Shown piece after piece: positions 24,267 to 38,739 of a stretch of DNA of 64,000 nt (its first letter is position 1; every line of letters starts with the position of its first letter). Under the pieces are notes generated by a model that searched no databases, was not told the DNA's origin, and worked only from the letters and a program-made list of their open reading frames with translations. The position numbers were made by a program, and so were the translations under genes. Source of the DNA: Chondrilla cf. caribensis (lineage: Eukaryota; Porifera; Demospongiae; Chondrillida; Chondrillidae); contig OZ026568.1 in assembly GCA_964020155.1 (NCBI GenBank), forward strand, positions 2,709,820-2,773,819, read 5' to 3'.

Positions 24267-25409
24267 TTATAGTGATAACATCGTAAGAACAAAAATGACT
24301 ACCACAACAATGAAAAGCGATGAGTGAGTTGGGCATAACGAACTTGAGGTTGGAAGACTGATTGCCGTTGTGCTGTCTGGATGAGTCGGCCTTTCACTGG
24401 AGGTTGATGTTACTGGGGTTGGTGTCATGGTAGTGAATAAAGTTGCTTCAGTCAATAGCCGTGAGTCTTCCCGAGGGAAATTACCACATCCAAGCAATGG
24501 CTTGATAAAATGGAATATTTGATCCGACAACTGATTCCGTAAACTGCAAAGAGTTCAAAGAGAAAATTTCAACATAGAATTACTTTGTAAGAAAGTGATA
24601 AATGGCTAAAGTGAGCTGCTAAAAACAGAATGTGTGTGATGGAGATTAGCCCTAATTAGTAGTTGTACTCACCACATTTCCACGAGTTGACACTGGTCCT
24701 TTGAGTGGTAGTGTTCCATCCTTTCTCCCTGTGCCCAGCACCTGCCAAAGCTTTGACATGAGATATTGAGCCAATCGGGTACACAATCTTCCGCACCATT
24801 GTCTTTCAGTATATCATGCACTGATTTGAAGTTATTCCCATACACTTTCACATGAGCCTGAAGCCACTTAGGCATAGCCGCATCCACATAATCGTCACAA
24901 AGAGAATCATTTGATACGATTCGATTCTGCTCGGAAGATGGCTTACAGTTTTCCAAAGGATACGTGCCCGTCAATGGTCCTACTTCGGGGCAGTAACTTC
25001 GGAGGTCGGCGTGTTTATCAGAGGGACAATCGGCCAGAACCCGAGTACAGTTGAAGTGTAAGCTCACGGATTGGGTCCCATCGCTTTCTTCATTACAGCG
25101 TGGTAAATACAAGTTACACAATTCCCTTCTAAAACTGTTTTGACATGCTTCGTTCGAAATGGTAGATACATACTTGAGGGCGCTTTCGATAGGGATAATC
25201 CTGGAGTTTATACTGCTTGCCAACACAGCCGGTATGGGGTAGTTAACGAAAGGACAGGCAGTTGTATTAGGTGGTTGAACACAGGTAGTCAGAGGTCCCA
25301 GATCAAACGGGTGTTCCACGGTCGTGCTTCGGGAACCCCTCACCTTGACTGGTGTACCGTCAGCTGCAGAAACAAATACGACGAATAGAACCAATGCGGA
25401 GATCTTCAT
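24267..25409 (-). CDS. Frizzled-CRD-like secreted or GPI-anchored protein
   Basis: Two exons, 25409-24673 and 24543-24267, joined through a split TG|T cysteine codon to give 337 residues. A signal peptide opens the protein (MKISALVLFVVFVSAADG). Cysteine spacing then resembles a Frizzled/SFRP cysteine-rich domain: C-x8-C, then EACQNSFRRELCNLYLPRC (C-x8-C-x6-C), then NCTRVLADC. A second cysteine-bearing region follows, then a Ser/Thr/Pro-rich stalk. The C-terminus (SSLFIVVVVIFVLTMLSL) is a short hydrophobic tail with no cytoplasmic residues after it, as in GPI-anchor signals. No seven-helix membrane domain is present, so it is not a Frizzled receptor. A Wnt- or lipid-binding role is possible but only inferred. 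Head to head with CFAP99, 318 bp apart. Confidence 0.75.
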
Positions 25410-25727
25410 GACTCTTGCGTATGAACAGGTTCTTCCTATAGCTCTACCTTTCTTCTTAGCGCGGAAACTGAAATCAACTCTCTTCTCGAAGCGTTAACGC
25501 GCTTATATCCTAAACAGGCAGCGAGTCTGTGAATACCATGAATATCATTATCTTGCGAACTTATTATTTGTTGCTATGGTAATGAAATGAAAATGTCTGC
25601 CAAAGAAGTCCCCTGAATCACTGATTTGATTCAATTGATTGCTACTTTGCCGAAGTAAATGATTGTCATTTTATGCCAACTAGAAACGATGCTAATACTT
25701 CTATTCATCCCATAGAAGACAAGAACC
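25410..25727. promoter_or_regulatory. Bidirectional promoter region, CRD gene / CFAP99
   Basis: Divergent start codons are 318 bp apart. The interval has CpG-containing GCGTTAACGCGC (about 25489-25500) and no coding sequence. Confidence 0.5.
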
Positions 25728-28700
25728 ATGAGTCATCACAGGAAGCTTTGCTTGCTTTGCGTCAGAGGCATTTCGACGTATGACCCTAATTGTCGAGGGA
25801 TCGACGAACATATAGAGACTTTCGTTCTCTCAGAAGACTGCAAAGTAATTAAGCGAAAAATTCGTTAGCTTTTTTCTTATAGTTCTATATAGTTCGGCAT
25901 GTGCGTATTCCCCTAAATATGACAACTGAACCCCCTTAACTCACCCACTGCAACATGCCTTCGTATCTGCTATGTAGCAGGTCTTTGTAATTCAATAGCA
26001 TCCTGAACAAAGCCATTGTAGTGAGCAGTGCCTTCTAGACCGTCATATCTCGAAATCCTTACTATGAATGTTTAACACACAAGGTATTACACGTATCCTG
26101 CAGTTACCATAACGACATTGTATCATGTTGCATCTACTGTAGCAGTTGCATCACACGCATAACATGCATCTTGTGCAGAGTCTCCAAAGTGAATTCTAGT
26201 GTCTCTGAAGGAAATGCTATCGTTCTCGTCACATATCTTTTCCCTGTTTGTAGACATTGGATGATTCCGACTGTACTTTTGTTTCAGAGGTATTGGCTGG
26301 CTGTATAAGATTTGAAAAATTGATCAAAGTACGTATGTTATCCATCCTCATTGTATGCTCGTCATCATTATTCACTTGTTCCCAATATATGTACGTACGT
26401 ACATACGTATGTAATATGTACATAGTTGTATATACCACCTTTCAGCAGGGTACATGGGAAATAGACAGATTAGATAGTCCACGAGGGGGATACAAGTGTG
26501 TATATACGCACATTGATATGTACATGTATGTACCAACAGCAAAATTTAATCAAAGATGATATGACCAGGTTGGTTTTCTGCATGGTTCAATAGTGGTCAC
26601 TTAGGACAGGTGGTCTTTGTTTTTTTGAGGTGCAGTCCTTGAATGTGTTAAGGTGGGTCTATTGTATGGCCCAATAACTGTCACTTGTGTTGGGTGGTCC
26701 TTGATACAGTCTTCAGTGTATTCAATGTTCAGGTCGTGGGAAAATTGGTATGAAGCCATATGAGGGACTTCTAACATGAAATGTTTTAGGGTCTCAAAGC
26801 CACAAACTGGTATGCACCTACTACAGCAAGTGTTTCTGTGATTCTGTATCTATTCTCTCTGCCATGAGCAAGAAGACAATATTATGTTTGACCTGGGTGT
26901 TAGTTGTTGTACTGTGATGCCTGGTGGGGTTAAGAGATCCTACGTAGTTCGGTGTTTCATTCCCACAAGTGCTTGTGCATTCTATGGCGAGCGTTAGAGC
27001 TTCATTCAGATTGAGGAGAAGTGCACCGTAATGCTACGTACATCCCAATAGGATGAGCATATTTAGGGGGTTCACACGGCAGCAGCACAGATGGAATAAT
27101 TACACTCCAAACTGTATCTCCTGAGTTATGCATTTAGGTCAACCCAAATCATAGGTTGATTATGTACATACGTACGTGGGCTCCTTTCAGTGTGTGCATA
27201 TGCATGATAGTGTGATTCCTGAAGACTATGATACAGGTGTAGGCTGTCCATGTATGCTTGAGGGTATATTCAAATGTACCTAATTGTTCCAATGGTGTAG
27301 TAATGTTCTTGTGGATCATCTTACACTGTGGCTACTGGAACTAATTGCTCCTCTCATCTAGTGCAACATACTACACATATTGTATGTTCAAGTAGATTAT
27401 CTACGCAGTGCGTACGTGACCATCTGTTGGATGGGGAGAACCCCAACATCAAACAACCACTTGGCCATTTCACATTACTTATGATAAGTGTAGTGGTCCC
27501 CACTCAACTGCATACTGCTTGAAGGAATATTCTGGTTCATGGAATACAATTCAGAGTGGAGGATCATTTGTATTCATTTGCTACAGTAATCAATTTGCTT
27601 AAAGTAGTATTCCACATAAAGGAATGAGAAAATTAAGTTATGTGTCTGTATTCATCCACTAGGATAATCTACGTATCTGTTTGAAGGAATATTATCACGT
27701 CCCCACCTATACCTAAAGTATTGTATTGATAGATATGTGGTATGCATGCAAGTGGATCTGTTGAGATTATTCTAAATGTACAAAGGATGTCAGCCTCCCC
27801 TTTCTTCATCAGTGAGCTATTAAGTTGAACTTCTCTTGGTCTGCCATGAATGCTAAAACTCACGTCAGTATATCATGAAACTATTTGGATAGTGGGATAT
27901 TCTGGTGTGAGGAGTAATTTTAACTGGCCCCAATGATATGCTATTAAGTGGGGACCACTGTAGGTATGTGTACATATAGTGTGTATATCAGCAATGCTGC
28001 ATTGAAAGGTTCCTTTAGTGTACATACATACATGTGTACACATATGTACATACATTTGTACTCACATACATTTCACTTATAACTGTTTATCTGTTTCTGT
28101 GTTTTCATTTGTTTGTTTGACTTTGTCAGGTTATTGTGGATGGCTTTTATGCCAGAGATGGACGAACTTGTCTCAAGGCTGATTACAATATCTTCAAAGG
28201 TTAGGCAAGCTCCCAGAGTATGTGCATATATGTAACATATTTGCATGTACGTAGTGATATTGTGCTTGTGCATTTTGTGGCCCACATACATACGGTACAA
28301 TACTGTACTTTTTATGTGTATCTGTATATGATGCATCCATATTTTAATGCATAGTAACATATGAATGTACTAGTTCATACATAATTCGGTACATACGTAC
28401 GTACATACATACATAGCTATCTCTACCCTTCCACAGTCATTGGCTATTTAGTTATGTTCAGGATGGAAGAACTCGGTATGTCCCATTTCAGAAGATTTGT
28501 CATGTCACAGGATACAGTGAAGATGCATAAAGTGAGTGGGAAACTTTAAATTCAATTCTAAATGGCTATATCCACTCTGTAAAATCTTCATAGAAATAGT
28601 ACATATACGTACGTATGTAAGTTATGACCCCTCCCTCGGACTGTGTTGTGACACCCTAACACAGCCCCCATTATGAAACCCTATTGCAGCCAGTGTTATG

Positions 28701-29476
28701 ATCCCCTAGTAACAGACCCCATGTTATGACCCCCTCATTCAGCCCATGTCATGATGCACAACACACCCTGTGTTATGACCCCTTAAAGCCCTTGTTTTGT
28801 CCCCAGCTTAGGGGTGGTTTAACCACCACAACAGTTTCACTCAACCACACGATGTGTTGTGATAATCTCAACTTCCTTTCTCATGCTCACCACCTCCTTG
28901 GGGTCAGCAAATATGATGTTTGGTTTTATATATCAACCATGATGTAATGGACTACTGTTGGTCCCATGCCTGGTTTGCCCCTAGAGTAGTTCTGGTTTGC
29001 CTGAATGTGCTGCACTCCTGAACATTCCATTCATAGTTGAGGGTGTATGTATCACATGACCTTGCACTATTATCTCCACAGCACTATGCGCCTAACGATA
29101 TTCATTGTTGATGCTAGTCATAATGATATTCATGTCTACATCATGATTATCATTATGACCACCTGCCCCTTTTGCAGTTTCTCAATTTCGTGTTTGATGA
29201 GCTAAACTTGAGAACTTGGATTCAAGATGAGGTGAGCAGGTGTGCCATACTTGCAAACAGTGACATACACCTGTGTAGACTGTGGCTGTTGAAAAATGTT
29301 GTTTATTTCAACTGTTGTTGATCATAAGGAGCCAACATATCATTGATTACCTTAAAACAAAATAGTGGGACCTTAGGGTACATCAGATAGCAGGTAACCC
29401 CACAAATACCAAAGAACAGATGGCCCCTTGGATACCTTTTTGGGAAAACCTACTATATCTGTATTGTTAGATGGGT

Positions 29477-29536
<60 letters not shown>

Positions 29537-32303
29537 TGTGTGTGTATGTGTGTGTGGTATATACCCATGAGTCATTGATACACACATAGGTATGTATATA
29601 TACCTGTGTTGATGTACACATGTGTGTTTGTTCCTACACACAATTTTACAAATTACTAGGATGTACATATGTAGTATGTATGCACGTACTGTGATTGCCT
29701 TCATTCCCTATCCCCCCCCCCCCCCTGACTTGGCCCCATGTCAGACTGAAACCAATTTTTGCCCTCAGGCTAAAATTAGGGTGGTGAAAATTAGCACCCC
29801 CAATGCCCCAAGGATGAGCCAAGCCTGGAGGATGCCACATGTGTTATTTGTTTCCTATCTCATTTCTCATTCCAGTGGTGCAAAGTATATGATCACAGCT
29901 TTGTGCAGACAAATGTTCTCTCACCCATGATGAGGTAAGCCAGGCCACCCACAATGTTAGCATTTGACACTCTCTGTTGACAAACACAGGGATGCACCTT
30001 TCAAATTTGGTAGATAGGCAGATGTGTACTATGTGGGTTGTCCTTCAAAACAGATGAAGAGCCCATCCAGATTCGCTAGAGGGAGTACTCTCCCACATAG
30101 GCAATAAGAGAATATGACAAATGTTAGAGGAAATTTGATAATTATTGTCTGCCAAATCAGTATCCATATCATTATGTTGTGCTGGCCTAAGTGTGTGTGT
30201 GTGCGTGGGTATATACATGGGTGTGTGTGTGTGTGTGCGTGTGCGCGCACACGTGTGTGTGTGTGTGTGTGTGGTAATTGAAAATTGGAAATCAATTGAT
30301 AATAATAGTATAAACCTTGTACTAACCTATGTATGTATACTGTAACTGTTACCATAGTGATTTCTCTATACTCATGGAGAAAGAAGTGTACCGTCCACTT
30401 TCGGAGCAATCTGCCTCCCGTTAGCACATAAAAATGCATTGGTATTGAATTTCACAAATCTAATGACCCCTATCCTGACTACACCCAAGTGGCCCACACA
30501 TTCCATCCCCCACACAGTACTAACAGGCTATTTGTACCTCGCTGTTGACAGAACATACACCTAGTTCTTGACATGGGAAAGCTGTGTCATCCATGTCATG
30601 CTCCTTGCTCGTACGTAATCTACGGTGTGTGTTGGAGTTGCTTCGCTGCCCTGGTTGTGACGCACTGTGGGTATGTGTGTACATCCAGACCCTTTGGCTG
30701 TAGGTCATGTACACGTGGGGGTATATGTTATGGTCATTCTGAATGTGTTGAAAAGCGATCTTCACCATATACTGTATGTTTATGTGTATGTACATATGCC
30801 CGCATACACTGTATCAAACTAGTGCTAATAGTAAGTACGTACCTCTGATAGGTGATCCAGATTTGGTATGCCCTTCAGGGTACATACATACATACATATG
30901 TACCAGACAAGTTGGACTGTATTGGAATTGCATATTATACGTATGTTTGTCACTTTGTGCCTGCATTGCTGCTGCTGCTGGGTTGAGGATGAATTTCTGT
31001 ACATACGTACGTACATAAGAGTTCTACAGGCATACGTACATACGTAAGTTCATATGTACGAGATGTTATTTGCCAAACAGAAACTTTATACCGTTGAATA
31101 TACAGCACACTTGACTCATACACGTCTACAGCACATATGTATTCACATATGTACGTAAATATGCTGTACTCATGTGCATATGTAAATATGTGTATGTACG
31201 TATGTACATTATAATGCCTATTCATATTAATATCACTATCCAAGCCCTACTCCATGAACAGTGTAGTGTCATATTAATAATCTGACATCATTTGAGCCAT
31301 TAGGATTGAACATTGGCAGACTAAGAGGGATTGATAGTAGGCACTAGGCATAAGGATGGCTGTGTCTGGGAATGTGTGAGTGATCAAATTATGAAGTTCA
31401 CTAGATTACAGCTTATCACAGTTCACTGTGTTTGCTGAGACAGGTGTACGAGTAATAGTGTAATATATTTGTCCTTGCCTACTCATTATTGTTTTTACTG
31501 TATCTCCAGTCAGGCAGCACATTCAGTATGTAATTAGGTCACACCTGGTTTATCCGACATTCATTTATCTGAAGACCTCTTTTATCCACACTTCTCCGTG
31601 ATTCTCCTTTACCGAGTTGTGGACAACGTGTCCTAATTTCTTCAACACCTGGTTTAGTTGGCTTGACTGATACCTTTTCAAAGAGCAAATTGGCCCAATG
31701 AGCCAGGTCCCACTACATATGTATGTACGTATGCATGCATACGTTCAGTGTTTGCGTTGTCTTGAATCACTAGGCAGATAAGCATATTGTAGACTCATAT
31801 TACCACTTTGCTGGTGCAGACCAATCCAATTAATCAACCCTTCATGCTGCCTTGCGTGTTGTAATGTCTGTGCCCTTCAAGTGTCTGTTATCATGATTCA
31901 AGTATTCAACCAAATCAGCAGCACTTACTGTACATAATATGGTAGAATATGATATGGTTAAAGTGTAAGCACACCCTGTACTACATCCATTCCTACAAAC
32001 AATAATAATAATATATTTACTGTGTATACAACATATGTACGTGATTTATACAGTACATGTGTACTATACACTGCAGCAATGTATGTATGTACATACATAT
32101 GTAGACTAACTAAGAGTATGTTGTTCACCATACACAGGAAGCATTTCAGTGACTTCTTACATACCTAGTGTAGCAAGCATGTTGCCAGAGGTAGTTAGTG
32201 ACTGGAACCTGTGTCATTTGATACAATTCGTCACATTTGTTATTTTCAGATTCTCCAGTACTTTATACGTATATTGTAGAGTGTGAGTGAGTGTGTGGGT
32301 GCA

Positions 32304-32372
<69 letters not shown>

Positions 32373-34018
32373 TGTGTGTGTTTGTGGGTGTGCATACATC
32401 AAAGGATGAGACCCATAAGTAACATCACATACCCTTTCCTTTATGCTTGATGATACCTACGCACACACATACACACAGTGCTTTTAATTTATGGAGCCAA
32501 ATATCATCTATACTTTGTCCATTATGTGTACTTACGTACATAACTCTTAGGTAATGCACCTCTAAAGGTCTGTTCTTAATGATCCACATTGTACTCCATA
32601 AACCATGTGCATACAGTATGTACATTCACACACCTCACTTTGTCAGTCTATTTCAGTATTTGAATGCATACGTACATTTCACAAATTCTATCTAACTCCC
32701 TATATCCTCTCCCATATATGTACGTACATACATATGTAGACAGTGTGGCTCATGGGGTGTGTTGTTTTTGGAGATAGGAGGCTGTACCTGTCCTCTTTGA
32801 TGCAGACAACCCATTGTCCATTGTGTGTTGGTAGGATGGTTGTAGGTTTGCACTGGAAGACTGTGAACTGAGCATTAACTACCAACTTTAGCACATACGT
32901 GTGTACATTCATACAGTATGTGCATACATATTATGTATATTATGTGCTTCCTTATGTATGCTCAGCTCATAAAGAGGGAATAGATACACACATACATACG
33001 TACGTAGATACAATATGTACCTACTTTAACATATGTATATAATATGTGTATGTTCAAACTGTACATAATATAGTACTGTGTAATTGGAGTGTATCTGAAG
33101 CCCACAAATTGATTAGGACCTGCATATTGATACTGATGGCTGGAATACCACCAGGGGGAAAAACCAAGAATACACTAAGAGTTTATGGTGTGATCTGCTG
33201 GTGGGGTTCTATGTGCCTGGTAGAATGTAGCTTCAATGGCCACTTCTTTTTGCTGCATGAATTTATCTCTGGTTACTGTAAGGTTTCAAGTGATGGCATC
33301 TACTTGCATGTACATGCCACCTTATCTGGAACTTTATTTACATTCACTTGAGATAGACTGTGGCTCGTTAATGCTTTTAATGAAGATAGAAGAATGTAAG
33401 CAATGTGCGATAATATTCGTGTTTGCTTGAGGAACTTGAAGTTTATGACCACAATCTACTACTATATTCACTGGTTCACTTCTCTTTCCTGTTGTCCTGT
33501 ACATATGTAGGTAGTCCCATATGATCTGTGTGACCCTCCGCATATGTAGGTAATCCTACTATATCTGTGTGGCTGTGTACATACATATGTATCCCATAGG
33601 ATCTGTGTGACCCTCCACATATGTAGGTAGTCCTACTATATCTGTGCGGCTGTGTACATACATATGTATCCCATATGATCTGTGTGACCCTCCGCATATG
33701 TAGGTAATCCTACTATATCTGTGTGGCTGTGTACATACATATGTATCCCATAGGATCTGTGTGACCCTCCACATATGTAGGTAGTCCTACTATATCTGTG
33801 TGGCTGTGTACATACATACGTATGTATCCCATATGATCTGTGTGACCATGCATGAACTCCCATATGAACTGTGTGGCTTGGTACATATGTAGCCCCATAT
33901 GCTATGTGTGGCCATGCATGAACACCCACATGAGTTGTGTGACCATGCCTGTACTCCCATATGACATGTATGTATGTATGTAATCTCATACTATCTGCAT
34001 GTATCTGTATATGTGTAA

Positions 34019-34060
<42 letters not shown>

Positions 34061-34086
34061 AACCGTGTGTGTGTGTGTGTGTGTGA

Positions 34087-34131
<45 letters not shown>

Positions 34132-36103
34132 GTACATGTTCATAGTTTATCAAGAGTAAACTTGCGTACATACGTATGTATCCAGAATGACAATGTTTCT
34201 ACATGAAGCCCTGCACTGTGTTTGTATGTAACATGCACACTATGATATGTACATGTATATATGTACAGAATATGTAGTAGCATACGTGCATATTCTGTAT
34301 GTTTACATTCTTATATTCCTTATGCTGTACACACATTTAAGGTATGAGCTTATATGTGCATGTAACCATATATGCGCATGAAGGATTTGAGGGTATGGTG
34401 TATCTAGGATGCCTCCCTATGTAGTACATACCTGCCCACCTGTAGGCAAGTGCACTCAATCAACAATGATGTGTGTTGTGGTGTCATGTGATTAGTGTGT
34501 GATGTCACTGTTGTTGATGGGTCACCTTCAGGTTGACTGGTTTATCAGTGGACAACATGTAATAGTCAATGGATCACTCTCTTGTGTGTTGTATCAACCT
34601 CACCAGCTCTGTGTACTCCAAAGGACAATTAAAATAATTCATTTTCAAGTTTTACTGTTAGTTCAAAGATTGAAACACTGACCAGTTGAGCCTGTACTGA
34701 AGTCAGTTTAGCTCACTGGAAACCTACCCCACCATACTTGTGTACAGTGCATGCAATTGCATACAGATACACACTTATGTACATATGGATGTACAGTACA
34801 TATCATGTGCAATGCTTTTGCAACATGGTATGTACTGTGATTATGATTCAAATGGACATGATAGTACACATACTACTGTCATTGTAAGCTCACCCTCCTC
34901 CCCTTGTGCTATCTCATACTTGTGGTGATGCATGATGTCAGAGTGTGATCCACAGGAGGTCCCTCCCTAACCTGACTTTATCCTGGATAACCCCTGGGAC
35001 TGTTGTGAATGATATTCATTGATTCTGTATGTACTACCCACAACAATCCTTATTAGGTATCACCCTGAAATGTTGGAGCTGATTCAGCAGTTGAAGGATA
35101 AAGTGGAGAACAGGGAGAAACCAAAGAGGGATTCCAAGAAAGCAACAGGTACATAAGTAGTAGTTGTATACTGACATAGTGAATGATAGACAATTTATAT
35201 TGAAAATATGCACATAGCTCAATACAGCATATTATATGGAATAGAAGTGTGTTTACTAATTTCCTGCCTTGTTCTCACTCAATTAATCCTAACAACCAAA
35301 CCTGTCTGGTGACCTCAGTGACCTGTGCTACATGGCTTATGTAAGCACAGGTTTTCCTCTGATCTAGCCCTCAACCAGGATGCAAGTGTGTGTGTACAGT
35401 ATGTACCAATAGATAGCACCTGTACGTGCGCATGTAGGTAGTGTTGTGTTATCGGTTCCGCTTTCTGTTTTGCATTCGCTTACATTGACGCTCTTACTTG
35501 TTTTGTCTATGTACTGATCACCGGAACTGATATGGATTTGTGGATACATACGTACTTTTAGTAAACATGTACTGGATACGTACGTACATACGTGAATACA
35601 GTATGTACAGAATGTGTGATGATCTATTTGTACATATGTATGTATGTTTAAAACATAAAACACACATGCACATACTGTACGTATTGTATAATGTATACAC
35701 ATACGTACATTGTACATACATATGTATGTACAGTATCAAAATATGTACCTACATACAGTATTACATATTAATTTCTTATTTGTGCTTACCTATAGTAGAA
35801 TCTAAGCCATTCAACTTAACACAACCCAGACCAAGAATTGTCCCTACACCAGAAAAGGTTTGTAAGTTAATGTGTATACATGCATGCATACGTACATATG
35901 TGCATAAGTATGTACTCACATACAGACATGTGTACGGATGTTCGTATTTTCTATATAAGCTCTCACTACATTCTTTATCCTCTGCCCAGATTCCTTTGTT
36001 AAAAGTGTACAAACCAGTAAGTACTGTAGTTGAAGATGAACCGTATGTACTTGCACACAGAATATGCACACATACACACACATGCACCCATGCACACACC
36101 CAT

Positions 36104-36176
<73 letters not shown>

Positions 36177-38684
36177 CACACACACGCACATACAGTGCAT
36201 ACATACTGTGGTATGTGTACATACTGTATACTGTATGGACTGTATGTACATATACATTGCATGCATATTAAGAAATGAGACTAATAGGCTCACATATTTG
36301 CCAATTACATATGCTATTATCCTATGCTCTGAAATGTGTCCTATTGTACTTTCTGCGAGTCTCTTACATTCCCAAAATACTTCAAGAGTTTTAAAGCCAA
36401 ATGCATACATATTCCAATTTAACTACCACCATTTGCAGAGGTAGCGTTTGACTGGATATTCTAAAAATTTGTTTACCGCTACCGCTCGAGGTTGTCTGTA
36501 CTGCATCTCTATTAAACACTGGGGAGAGCATGGCATCATTACTGCACATGCTAACTTACTAATTGTACCAATGCCAGTAGACATATTCCAGCCACAGGGA
36601 CATCACTATTCCAGTTAATTCTTCTATTGTTTCAGGAATTATGTACACACTTCACAGTGACCTACCAAATGTTCCAAACTATGCCAGCATTTAGCCTCAT
36701 CTCTATGTGTAGTCCATGGTAATACATACATAGGTGGTGTAGTAGACTGTTTGTATACTCCACTGCAGGTTCCCAAAACAACCTATGTGGGCCCTAGTGA
36801 GAAGGATGCGTTGGAGAAATTGAGGGAGACTGCTAAGAGAAGAGCTGAAGAGAGAGCGTATGAAGCAGAAAAGATGAAGTTCTCCTGTGCCAACACAGAG
36901 AAATCTGAGAAAACCAAAGTGAGTATGTGTGTATGTATGCCACACAGGTACTAGTACTACAGTCACTACTACCTGACCAGCTCTGTGGAACCTAGTGACT
37001 GGTTATACTGCATAAGCCAACAGAATATCACAATGTCCCCCTGGAATGAAAAGATTTTAAATGTTCAATTATTCCTTATCTATGTATGTACAGTATATCA
37101 TTAATTTCATATGTATGTATATGTGCAGTACATGTACATACGTACATATGCGGATATACATACACACGTACAGTTGAACACTCATATAACAAACCTGAAA
37201 TTCCGGGGCAATCTGTTTGTTATAAGCAGGAGTTTGTTATATCAGGACAATTTCCCATGAGATACTGTAGCACATGGTTGAGATCACTGCTTTGTTATAC
37301 ATATCAAGAGCTTTGTTATAGAGAAGTTTGTTATAAGAGTGCTCCACTGTATATCCAGTGTATTGTGCTGTGTAGGCCTAGAATACCTACAGTTCAAAGC
37401 ATTGTACCCAGTGCACATTCCCTATTATCCTGTACATATGTACATACCTGTGGTAGTGCAGTGCTTATGTGCTTGTGTTAGAAAACAGGCTTGTGACACC
37501 CACCATACCTTTTACATTTCTACATTTCTGTACTGACTTACATACATATTCTGTTACTTATGTACGTATGTACATACTGTACATATTTCCAATAAATCAT
37601 TACATGTCTGTACATCTTAGCTGCTAGCCAGGAAAAACGGTTGGCATGCTCAGAGGTTCCATAGCAGGTCCCAATGGATATAATTATGTCGCTGCCTTAC
37701 CTACCACATTTGATTGCTTCACTTGTGACAATCACTTAATCAGAGTTCAGAGGCCTGAACACTTGCTAATGACTTGTCTGAATACCAATTATGGAAATCC
37801 TTTGTATCACCATATTATATTGGTATTGGTATTGCTATTGGCATCTTATTTTACGTGGGGACCCCTTTAGCCTGAGGCTACTTTTCAAGGGGCCCACGAA
37901 TCACGGAGTACAACAATCACACTTACATAGTTTAATTATTAGTCTATCTATCTATTAATCAAAGTTAATCAAAGTTTGGTGGCTTCTTCATTTCTTGTCC
38001 CTTGTGTTGGCAGGGGGGTGCAGGGAAAAAAATCTTGGTTTTCTGGATTTGATCCTGGGCAAGATCACTTCTAGCCCTCCACTCAGTCTTCTCAGCCACC
38101 AGCACCCCCCAATTTTATATCGTGGATCTTATACTACAGATATTGCAATTATCATGGCAACACTACTGTAAATGCATAAGTACATATTATGTATACTGCA
38201 CATACATACCTATGTAAGTGTGTACTGTTGTCAGGAGCCCAATCTACCTATGATGTACATATGTGCCTACTTCGTATGCAGGCTGTCATTCAGCAGATAC
38301 TGAAGGAGAGAGAAGAGAAGTAAGAACGAATACTGTGGATACGTATGTACCATACATGTACGCATGTTATATTGCCTTGAAGGATACACAGCGAATATAC
38401 GTATCTTCTGTATGGGATTCCGAGGGTGAAGCCTGAGGTGTACATATGTACAAAGGATCCATTCCCTGTGTATCCTTCCTAAAGGTGATATGAATAACAT
38501 GTATCCTGATTAGCCGCTTGTTGACCTTCTGGTCAATTACTTGATTTATCATTTATCACATCTGGGGATGTCAGGAATACATAGGATATGCATCACTGTT
38601 GGTCTCGGTTTTGACATTGCTACCAATCAGAGTGTATTTTATGTTTACACTATTATGGATCCGTCAATTGTATCTAAACACACA

Positions 38685-38739
<55 letters not shown>

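Noticed and set aside
33476..33990. Overlapping minus-strand frames with SYGIHMYVHS-like repeats
   Set aside because: They are the 77-bp minisatellite translated; protein repeats arise from DNA repeats in an intron.
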